Source: Gulbenkiania mobilis (GTDB taxonomy: Bacteria; Pseudomonadota; Gammaproteobacteria; Burkholderiales; Chromobacteriaceae). Taken from it: 64,000 bases of DNA. Below the pieces are notes generated by a model that was not told where the DNA came from, did not search any database, and was given only the letters and a program-made list of their open reading frames with translations. A program made the position numbers and the translations under genes. Positions 57,492 through 64,000 of this stretch are shown here, piece after piece. Within the stretch, counting starts at the first letter, position 1; each line of letters starts with the position of its first letter. The stretch covers positions 1-64,000 of the forward strand of contig SMDA01000001.1 in assembly GCA_004346645.1 (NCBI GenBank), written 5' to 3'.

Positions 57492-58853
57492 TTACAGCAG
57501 TCGGTAAAGAAGGCGATGGATGCCTACCGGGCCCAGACGGCGCAGCAGCTGGCGCACCTTGGGCGGATAATCGTGCGGGGTTTCCAGCGCGCTGTAATGG
57601 TCGATCCGCGAAGTATGGGCCAGAATGCGGGCCAGTTCGGCTTCGCGCGATGCCTGCAGGCGGTTGTCGGGGTCATGGATGAGCAGCGCATTTTCCAGGT
57701 CCAACCGGAATGCGCGCGGATTGAGGTTGTTGCCGGTAAGCAGCTGGTACCGGTCATCCACCCACATCCCCTTGAGGTGGTAGGTATGGTGGTCGTGCTG
57801 CCACAGGCGGATGTGAAGCTTTTGCCGGTCGATGGCGGTCTGCTGCTGGCGGGCGAAGCGTCGTAGCCGGATTTCGTACAGATAAGGCAGAGCCCCGATC
57901 GACTTGAAGGGCTGGTCCGGCGGAATGTAGAAGTCGTTGGCCGTCTTGGCGCCGACGATCAGTGTCACCGTCCGCCCGCGCCGCAACAGCGAGGCGATCG
58001 CCTGCTCCAGAAGGGTGGGCAGGTTGAAGTAGGGGGTGCAGAGGGTCAGGTGCTCGCTGGTCTCTTCCACCAGTTGCAGGATCAGCCGGTTTAACCGGTT
58101 GCGCTTGCCCAACCCCAGATAGGGGGTGATGCTCAGCCCGCCATCCTCACTCAGCGTGCTGCCGGCAAGGGCGTACTGACTTTGCTCCAGCTGGGCGCGG
58201 AACTGGCGGATGCGGTTGTTGTGGGCCGGATCGGGCAGGGTCGGCTGGTCCAGGCGCCGCACGGCAGGGTTGGCCGAAAGCATGCCGGTCATCCAGGCCG
58301 ACATCGCCTGAGCCAGGTCGCGCTGCCGGATCAGATGGTAGCGGTCGTAGCGGTACTGGCCCAGCTTGTCGAGGTAGACATTGTTGAGGCTGGCGCCGCT
58401 GTAGATCACGGTGTCGTCGATGACGAACCCCTTCAGATGAAACACTCCGAAGATCTCGCGCGTCTGCACCGGCACCCCGTAAATCGGGACGGAGGCTTCG
58501 TGCAGTGCGGCCTGGGCCTGATACCACGCCGCGTTGCCGGCATGCTTTTTCTGCCCCACCAGACCGCGTCGGGCACGGTGCCAGTCCACGAACACGCGGA
58601 TATCGAGACCGGGCTGTGCCGCCTTGGCCGCGTACAGGGCATCCAGAATCTCCTGGCCGCCTTCATCTTCCTGCAGGTACAGGGCCGCGATGTGGATGCG
58701 GCTGCGGGCGGCATGGATCAGCGCCAGCAGGCGGATGCGGAAGGCGGCCGTGCTATCCAGCACTTCAACCGCGTCCGCATCCAGGCGGAAGGCGGGTTGG
58801 GTGACGGGCAGACGGCGCGGGCGGAAAGGACGAAACGGCAGGCGATAGCGCAT
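57492..58853 (-). CDS. pssA: CDP-diacylglycerol-serine O-phosphatidyltransferase, phospholipase-D type
   Basis: 453 aa, close to E. coli PssA (451 aa). Two HKD-type motifs: HLKGFVIDD (~140) and YHLKGMWVDD (~358), as in the PLD superfamily. It makes phosphatidylserine, the precursor of phosphatidylethanolamine, and is a peripheral membrane enzyme. This E. coli-like type is distinct from the integral-membrane PssA of most other bacteria. No strong ribosome site precedes ATG 58853. The 11-mer lies at 58268-58278. Confidence 0.92.
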   Translation of the reverse strand: MRYRLPFRPFRPRRLPVTQPAFRLDADAVEVLDSTAAFRIRLLALIHAARSRIHIAALYLQEDEGGQEILDALYAAKAAQPGLDIRVFVDWHRARRGLVGQKKHAGNAAWYQAQAALHEASVPIYGVPVQTREIFGVFHLKGFVIDDTVIYSGASLNNVYLDKLGQYRYDRYHLIRQRDLAQAMSAWMTGMLSANPAVRRLDQPTLPDPAHNNRIRQFRAQLEQSQYALAGSTLSEDGGLSITPYLGLGKRNRLNRLILQLVEETSEHLTLCTPYFNLPTLLEQAIASLLRRGRTVTLIVGAKTANDFYIPPDQPFKSIGALPYLYEIRLRRFARQQQTAIDRQKLHIRLWQHDHHTYHLKGMWVDDRYQLLTGNNLNPRAFRLDLENALLIHDPDNRLQASREAELARILAHTSRIDHYSALETPHDYPPKVRQLLRRLGPVGIHRLLYRLL

Positions 58854-58890
58854 GGACTGGTTGAACCGGAAAGTGAACCGTTAGGAACGG

Positions 58891-58922
58891 CAAAGGCCGG
58901 CCGCAGTTCCCTGCAGCCGGCC
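58891..58922 (-). terminator. Terminator of potF-like gene
   Basis: Minus-strand stem GGCCGGC(T)GCAG-GGAA-CTGC(G)GCCGGCC with one mismatch, followed by TTT. Confidence 0.65.
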
Positions 58923-58936
58923 GCACCCTGCACAGT

Positions 58937-60037
58937 TTACTTCTTCATCGTCTTGATTTCCTGCCACAGGCGCGTGGTCAGGCGCTGCGTCTTCGCATCC
59001 ATCGACATCATGACAAAGCTGTTCTTCATGTCGGCCGAGCTCGGGAAGATAGAGCGGTTGTTAAGGTACTCGGGCTTGATCAGCTTGCGTGCCTCAAGGT
59101 TGCCCGGCGCGTAGGTGACGAAGTTGGCGTTGGCCGCCGCCACTTTGGCGCTGATGTTGTAATCGATGAAGCGGTAGGCGTTATCGATGTTCTGGGCATC
59201 CTTGGGGATCACCATGCTGTCGATCCAGATCGCTACCCCCTCCTTGGGCACCAGGGGCTCCACCTTCACCCCGTTCTTAGCCTCTTCGGCACGGCGCTTG
59301 GCGATGTTGAGGTCGCCACCATAACCGAGCACCACGCACAGGTCACCGTTGGCCAGCTCGTTGATGTAGCCCGAGGAGGAAAAACGGGTGACATAAGGAC
59401 GGATCTTTTTCAGAAGATCGGCCGCTGCCTTGTAATCCGCCTCGTTCTTGCTGTTGGGGTCTTTGCCGAGGTAGCGCAGCGCCATCGGGAACACCTCGGC
59501 GGGCGAGTCCAGCATGCTGATACCGCAGCCCTTGAGCTTGGATGCCACCGCGGGGTTGAAGAGAAGATCCCACTGCTTGTCGGGCAACTTGCCTCCCAGC
59601 GCCTTTTGCACCTTGTCCGGCAGGATGCCCAGCGTGTTCACGCCCCAGAAGTACGGCACTGCATACTTGTTGCCCGGGTCGAACTGTGCCATCAGCTTGA
59701 GGAGTTCCGGGTCGAGCTGTTTGTAGTTCTTAAGCTTGGTCTTGTCCAGCGGCAGATAAAGGTTAGCCTGTATCTGTTTGGCCAGAAAGGTATTGCTGGG
59801 GACCACGATATCGTAACCGGACTTGCCGGTCAGCATCTTGGCCTGCAGGATCTCATTGCTGTCATACACGTCGTAGCGCACCTTGATGCCGGTTTCCTTC
59901 TGGAAATTCGGTACCGTGTCCTCGGCGATGTAGTCCGACCAGTTGTAGACATTGAGCAGCTTGCTTGCGGCAAGTGCCGGTTGAAGGGAGAAGGCGAACA
60001 CGCCGCCGGCGACAGACAAGGCTAACCGGTATTTCAT
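58937..60037 (-). CDS. potF: Periplasmic polyamine-binding protein (PotF/SpuD type)
   Basis: 366 aa from ATG 60037, with GGAGGA upstream. Signal peptide MKYRLALSVAGGVFAFSLQP cleaved near ALA-A. The mature protein opens SKLLNVYNWSDYIAEDTVPNF, as in PotF/PotD. Later segments include YDIVVPSNTFLAKQI, FWGVNTLGI and the WIDSMVIPKDAQN region of the ligand site. It binds putrescine or spermidine for an ABC transporter; the permease and ATPase genes are not in the window. Its neighbour is a glutamine-synthetase-like gene, consistent with putrescine catabolism (gamma-glutamylputrescine route). Confidence 0.92.
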   Translation of the reverse strand: MKYRLALSVAGGVFAFSLQPALAASKLLNVYNWSDYIAEDTVPNFQKETGIKVRYDVYDSNEILQAKMLTGKSGYDIVVPSNTFLAKQIQANLYLPLDKTKLKNYKQLDPELLKLMAQFDPGNKYAVPYFWGVNTLGILPDKVQKALGGKLPDKQWDLLFNPAVASKLKGCGISMLDSPAEVFPMALRYLGKDPNSKNEADYKAAADLLKKIRPYVTRFSSSGYINELANGDLCVVLGYGGDLNIAKRRAEEAKNGVKVEPLVPKEGVAIWIDSMVIPKDAQNIDNAYRFIDYNISAKVAAANANFVTYAPGNLEARKLIKPEYLNNRSIFPSSADMKNSFVMMSMDAKTQRLTTRLWQEIKTMKK

Positions 60038-60190
60038 CAATACATCCTCCGCTAGAGTTGCACTGCATGGCCTGGTTGAGCGGCCCTTCCCGCAGAAGGG
60101 CGTCAAGCCAGATTAAGGTCCAGCCCGTTGCAGGGGCAAGGCAGGGGTGTCTGGGGACGCCTCTTCTGCTATCCGTCTGTGACACCGAGG

Positions 60191-61478
60191 TTACACTCGG
60201 CTGCTCAGGCAGCGGTGTTCCCAAGGGGTAATCTCGCGTGCGAAAGCAGCCAGTTCATGTCGGCGCAGGGCTGCGTAGCGCGTCACGAAGGCTGGGCCCA
60301 GCGCTTCCTTCAGCCAGTCGCAGCCCAGCATCCCGCTCAGGGCGGCCTCCGGCGTGGGGGGGCAGGCTGGCCGTCGCGGCATACGCACTGTCGGCCAGCG
60401 GCGGACGCGGAGTCTGCGCCTCGTCCATCCCCCGCAACCCGGCAGCCAGCGAGGCCGCTAGAGCGAGGTAGGGGTTGCAGTCGATGCCCGGAAGGCGGTT
60501 TTCCACCCGGCGGGCCTCTGGCGCGGAGTGGGGCACCCTGAGTCCGCAGGTGCGGTTGTCCTCACCCCATTCCATATTTACCGGGGCAGCGCTGTGAGCT
60601 ACTAGGCGGCGCCAGGAGTTCACATACGGTGCCATCACGGGCAGGGCTGCGGCCAGCCCCTGCTGCCCTGCCAGGAAACCCAGAAATGCGCCGCTCGCCT
60701 CGCCCGTCTCCTCTGAGAAGACATTCCGACCGCTGTCCGCGTGGATCACGCTTTGGTGCACATGCATGGCACTGCCCGGAGCGTCCGCCAGCGGTTTGGC
60801 CATGAAGCACGCCTGCCAACCGCTAGCGGCCGCTGTCTGACGCGCCAGCCGTTTGAAGAGCAGCACGCTCTCTGCACGGCTGCGTGCCTCACCATGGTGC
60901 AGGTTGACCTCGAACTGACCGGAACCCACCTCTGCGAGTAACATCGTGGTGCCCAGCCCGGCGGTTTCGCAGGCGCCCAGCAGACGGTCGAGCACTGCGG
61001 TGGCGGGGCCGCTGCGATCCATCCCGTAAGGGTCAGCCGGCGTCGGGGCGGCCCCTTCAACCGACGGGTCTGGCAGCAGATAAAACTCGATCTCGGGCGC
61101 GACAATCGGGATGAGGCCGCGCGCCGCATAGGCCGTAAGCACCCGGTCCAGCACGGCGCGGGGTGCCCAGGCCACCGGCGCCCCTTCCGGGGTGCGCAGA
61201 TCGCACAGCACCCAGCCGCGCCCAGGGGGCAGCGGATCGGCCCACGCAGTTTCCTCATCCGGGTACAGCGCCATGTCAGGATCGCTGGCGTCAACCAGCT
61301 CCTGCAGGCAGTCGCCGGTGATCGCCTGCACCAGCGCCACCTGCGGAAAGGCCAGCGGGCTCGCCAGAAGCGTCTCCACCTTCACTGTCTTGCCGCGTGG
61401 GCGGCCCCAAAGGTCGAAGAACAGACAATCGACGTGCATCACGGCGTGCGCACGAAAAAACTCCACCAGTGTCTTCAT
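60191..61478 (-). pseudogene. puuA: Gamma-glutamylpolyamine synthetase-like (glutamine synthetase fold), frameshifted near the C-terminus
   Basis: From ATG 61478 (AGGAAA upstream) the frame encodes a GS-family protein: APEIEFYLL (metal Glu), LAEVGSGQFEVN, KPLADAPGSAMHVHQS, RLVAHSAAPVNMEWGEDNRT and NRLPGIDCNPYLALAASLAAG. After ATASLPP the reading changes at a run of seven C on the coding strand (60356-60362 as G7 on plus). The open frame continues to 60255 as unrelated sequence. Deleting one C restores TPEAALSGML ... ALGPAFVTRYAALRRHE ... REITPWEH to the stop at 60191, the normal family end. So the gene has a +1 frameshift affecting the last ~55 residues. Sequencing error, decay and slip-strand switching are all possible. 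Polyamine use is inferred from potF next to it. Confidence 0.8.
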
Positions 61479-61536
61479 GTGTTTTCCTGGACTAAAAGAA
61501 AGGACCACCAAGGGGCGGGCAGGTCAGCAGGAAAAA

Positions 61537-61547
61537 GGTTGGCCGAA
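61537..61547 (-). repeat. Copy of the 11-mer in the GS-like gene leader
   Basis: Perfect copy 59 nt upstream of the GS-like ATG. Confidence 0.9.
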
Positions 61548-61693
61548 GGCGGTGAAGGGCTGGATGAAAAAACCGAGTGCCACCAGCCGCCGTGTGCGCG
61601 CCGGCCAAGACGGTAGCGGTCGCTCCCGCAGCGCAGGACAGGGGAGAGGCGGGCAGTTGGGCTGCATGAAGGTTTCCGTGTGGGTGTCTATTT

Positions 61694-61722
61694 TTTGTAA
61701 GCAAGACGGGGGAGGGTGTCAA
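61694..61722 (-). promoter_or_regulatory. Sigma-70 promoter of the GS-like gene
   Basis: Minus strand TTGACA (61722-61717), 17-nt spacer, TACAAA (61699-61694). Perfect -35, moderate -10; start near 61687. Confidence 0.6.
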
Positions 61723-61821
61723 ATATCTTCGACGCCCCCGGCAGCCAGGACCGGACCTGCGTGGTCAGGGCGGGCGAAATGTGCAAAAATTGGGCCAACT
61801 TGATGAATTGCAGGTTTTTTC

Positions 61822-62397
61822 ATGCTGGACCGGGACGGATACCGCCCCAATGTCGGAATCATCCTCATCAACCACCGCAATCAGGTGTTCTGGGGCAAGC
61901 GGGTGCGCGAGCACTCGTGGCAGTTTCCGCAAGGGGGCATTAAACCGGGCGAGAGCCCCGAAGCGGCCATGTACCGCGAGCTCTTGGAAGAAGTCGGTCT
62001 GTTGCCGCAGCACGTCAGGATCCTGGGGCGCACCCGCGACTGGCTGCGCTATGACGTACCCACCAACTGGGTACGGCGTGAATGGCGGGGCAGCTACAAA
62101 GGCCAGAAACAGATCTGGTTCCTGCTCAAGCTGGTGGGCCGTGACAGCGACGTGTGCCTGCGCGCTACCAACCATCCGGAGTTTGACGGCTGGCGCTGGA
62201 ACGATTACTGGGCACCGGTGGACGCGGTCATCGAATTCAAGCGCGATGTTTACGAGCGCGCGCTGCGCGAGCTGACCCGTTTCGTGCGTGGCGTTGAAAG
62301 CCGTGAGGCCTATCTGCGCCGCCTGGGCCATCAGGAGGGCGACCGTGAGGATGCCGCCAGCGTGCCCGACCTGCCGGACCGGGGGCACAGCGCATGA
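61822..62397 (+). CDS. rppH: RNA pyrophosphohydrolase RppH
   Basis: 191 aa. Opening [27 protein letters not shown] and the Nudix box [23 protein letters not shown] (GX5EX7REUXEEXGU) are complete. It removes pyrophosphate from 5' ends of RNA and starts decay. A GGTTTTTTC spacer makes the ribosome site weak. The next gene overlaps its stop by 4 nt. Confidence 0.95.
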   Translation: MLDRDGYRPNVGIILINHRNQVFWGKRVREHSWQFPQGGIKPGESPEAAMYRELLEEVGLLPQHVRILGRTRDWLRYDVPTNWVRREWRGSYKGQKQIWFLLKLVGRDSDVCLRATNHPEFDGWRWNDYWAPVDAVIEFKRDVYERALRELTRFVRGVESREAYLRRLGHQEGDREDAASVPDLPDRGHSA

Positions 62398-62996
62398 GCG
62401 ACACGCCGCGCCCGTGGCTGCCCTTCGGGCTCGTGGCTTTGGTGGCTGTGTGGTCCTTCATCGCGCCCCATGACCGAGCTACATGGTGGATGGAGGCGCT
62501 GCCGGCCGTAGTCGGGCTGCCGCTCGTTCTCGTTTTGTGGCCCCGCTTCCCCTGGACCCGTCTGGCCGTGTGGCTGATGGCAGTACATGCGATCATCCTG
62601 CTGGTTGGCGCGCACTACACCTATGCCCTGACCCCGTTGGGGTTCTGGCTGCAGGAAGCATTCGACCTCTCGCGCAACCATTACGACCGGCTGGGCCATC
62701 TGGCGCAGGGTTTCATTCCCGCCATCCTTGCGCGCGAGGTACTTGGGCGGCGGCTGCGATTGGGCCGGGGGTGGCTGCTGTTCCTGTCCACCTGCTTCTG
62801 TCTGGCTTTCTCGGCCCTGTACGAACTGATCGAGTGGGCGGCCGCGCTTGCTCTGGGGGAGGGGGCCGATGCCTTCCTCGCCACACAGGGCGATCCTTGG
62901 GACACCCAATGGGACATGTTCCTCGCGCTGACGGGCGCGCTCGCGGCCCAGGGGCTTCTGGGGCACTTGCATGATCGCCAGCTTGCCCGCATGTAA
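62394..62996 (+). CDS. DUF2238 inner membrane protein (YjdF-like)
   Basis: 200 aa with about six TM helices ([55 protein letters not shown], etc.). The segment [22 protein letters not shown] is the DUF2238 signature. The function is unknown. Its ATG overlaps the rppH stop (ATGA), so the two are co-translated. Confidence 0.88.
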   Translation: MSDTPRPWLPFGLVALVAVWSFIAPHDRATWWMEALPAVVGLPLVLVLWPRFPWTRLAVWLMAVHAIILLVGAHYTYALTPLGFWLQEAFDLSRNHYDRLGHLAQGFIPAILAREVLGRRLRLGRGWLLFLSTCFCLAFSALYELIEWAAALALGEGADAFLATQGDPWDTQWDMFLALTGALAAQGLLGHLHDRQLARM

Positions 62997-63036
62997 CGCA
63001 CTTTAGGCTGCAAGGCCGCTTTCGCTTGCCACATAC

Positions 63037-64000
63037 ATGAGCCAACACTACGACGAATCTTCCGTCCGGGTGCTCAAGGGCCTGGAGCCCGTCAAAGAGC
63101 GTCCGGGCATGTACACCCGCACCACCGACCCCACCCATATCTGCCAGGAAGTCATCGACAACGCTGCCGACGAGGCATTGGGCGGCTTTGCGCGCCGCAT
63201 TGCCGTCACGGTGCATCTGGATGGTTCGCTGTCGGTGGAGGACGATGGGCGTGGTATCCCGGTGGGACTGCACCCGCAGGAAGGGGTGCCTGTGGTGGAA
63301 CTGGTGTTCACCCGGCTGCATGCGGGCGGCAAGTTCAACAAAAAGGATGGAGGGGCCTACGCCTTCTCCGGCGGCCTGCACGGTGTCGGGGTGTCGGTGA
63401 CCAACGCGCTCTCGACCCGGCTGGAGGTGGAGGTGCGGCGCGATGGCGGCGTGTGGCGCATGGCTTTTGCCGGTGGCGACGTGGTGGAGCCGCTGGCACG
63501 CGTGGGCGAGTGCAAGCCCCGCACCAGCGGTACCCGGGTGCGCGTCTGGCCGGATGCCCGCTATTTCGAAAGCCCGCGCTATTCGATGTCGGAGCTGGAG
63601 CGCTTGCTGCGCGCGAAGGCGGTACTGCTGCCGGGCGTGACGGTGACGTTGACGGTCGAGCGGCCGGAAGCGCCCGAGATACGGCAGTGGCAATATCCGG
63701 AAGGCCTCAAGAGCTATCTGGCCGAGCTCTTCAACGGCGACGAGCCGGTGGCGCCGCTGTTCTCGGCCGAGGCCTACATCGGCCGGGACCATGAACAGTT
63801 CGCGCCCGGCGAGGGCGCCCAGTGGGCGCTGGCCTGGTTCGAGGATGGCGCGGGGGGCGAGAGCTACGTCAACCTGATTCCCACTCCGTCTGGCGGTACC
63901 CACGAAGCCGGCCTGCGCGCTGGTGTCTTCGAGGCGGTGAAAAGTTTTGTTGACCACCACAACCTGCTGCCGCGCGGGGTGAAACTGATGGCCGAGGACG
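63037..64000 (+). CDS. parE: DNA topoisomerase IV subunit B, 5' part (runs off window)
   Basis: 321 codons visible and open at the right edge. The GHKL ATPase is clear: LKGLEPVKERPGMYT, the ATP-binding Asn/Asp in EVIDNAADEALGGF, DDGRGIPVG, and the ATP lid GGLHGVGVSVTNALS. The YxxGL-like opening and TTDPTH spacing favour ParE over GyrB. It decatenates daughter chromosomes with ParC. Confidence 0.93.
   Translation, partial: MSQHYDESSVRVLKGLEPVKERPGMYTRTTDPTHICQEVIDNAADEALGGFARRIAVTVHLDGSLSVEDDGRGIPVGLHPQEGVPVVELVFTRLHAGGKFNKKDGGAYAFSGGLHGVGVSVTNALSTRLEVEVRRDGGVWRMAFAGGDVVEPLARVGECKPRTSGTRVRVWPDARYFESPRYSMSELERLLRAKAVLLPGVTVTLTVERPEAPEIRQWQYPEGLKSYLAELFNGDEPVAPLFSAEAYIGRDHEQFAPGEGAQWALAWFEDGAGGESYVNLIPTPSGGTHEAGLRAGVFEAVKSFVDHHNLLPRGVKLMAED

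Larger units (their letters stand above)
61479..61821. other. 343-base divergent intergenic region between the GS-like gene and rppH
   Basis: It holds a strong minus-strand promoter (61694-61722) that would give the GS-like gene a leader of about 209 nt, a copy of the 11-mer, and a possible 47-codon ORF in that leader (61667 down to 61524, minus strand) without clear ribosome site. On the plus strand TTGTAA (61695) and TCAAAT (61719) might form a weak rppH promoter. No RNA family is recognised. Confidence 0.5.

Noticed and set aside
60356..60362. Phase variation as main explanation of the C7 frameshift
   Set aside because: Seven bases is short for efficient slippage; kept only as one possibility.

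Overview
The window is one continuous, gene-dense, GC-rich bacterial chromosome segment. Gene content and protein features point to a motile betaproteobacterium, most likely in the Neisseriales and closer to the free-living Chromobacteriaceae than to Neisseria. The hints are a zipA-ligA pair, an 825-residue LigA (near the long neisserial length), an RppH/ParE set and a flagellin cluster. The genus is not identified. I see no rRNA, tRNA, CRISPR array, IS element or prophage.

Layout. 1-4.2 kb: a MocR-type regulator runs off the left edge, divergent from a rhodanese-GNAT fusion, followed by an unrecognised 479-490 aa protein behind a 19-bp perfect inverted repeat. 4.3-6.6 kb: membrane diguanylate cyclase. 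6.7-9.5 kb: gabT-gabD. 9.7-15.8 kb: a complete tetR-MFP-RND-tolC efflux operon with a clear promoter and a candidate operator. 16-17.4 kb: argB and a CBS protein. 17.4-22.7 kb: IclR regulator, glutaryl-CoA dehydrogenase, class III CoA-transferase and ETF-ubiquinone oxidoreductase. With gabT/gabD these could carry 5-aminovalerate/glutarate to crotonyl-CoA and electrons to the quinone pool. 22.9-27.1 kb: small membrane and unknown proteins, rbgA, two tandem DUF3592 proteins, ruvX and algH. 27.2-30.7 kb: smc. 30.9-34.6 kb: an FNR-boxed narK-type transporter, a TonB-like protein, MarR and moaA, consistent with nitrate respiration and its molybdenum cofactor. 34.7-40 kb: zipA, ligA, galU, hpt. 40-44 kb: an osmoprotectant ABC operon in the yehZYXW order. 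44.2-45 kb: methylthioinosine phosphorylase.

45-52.8 kb is a flagellar filament block: fliB (flagellin methylase), fliC, flaG, fliD, fliS, a fliT-like gene, a DUF2802 protein, a FliK-like protein and a FlhB C-terminal-domain homologue. 52.9-56.9 kb: a beta-hydroxyacid dehydrogenase, a GGDEF-EAL protein and a small acidic protein. 56.9-61.5 kb (minus strand): DUF523, a PLD-type phosphatidylserine synthase, a PotF-like polyamine-binding protein and a glutamine-synthetase-like gene whose C-terminus is frameshifted at a run of seven C. 61.8-64 kb: rppH, a DUF2238 membrane protein and the 5' part of parE.

The most unusual feature is not a gene. An 11-mer, TTCGGCCAACC (reverse complement GGTTGGCCGAA), occurs 22 times without mismatch, 12 on the plus and 10 on the minus strand, in coding sequence (five reading frames) and between genes. 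By chance far fewer than one copy is expected. Twelve further sites share the 9-base core. Density, strand balance and indifference to frame resemble DNA-uptake sequences of competent bacteria, but the word is unlike the Neisseria and Haemophilus uptake words I know. I propose it as a new uptake-sequence dialect or another genome-wide recognition word.
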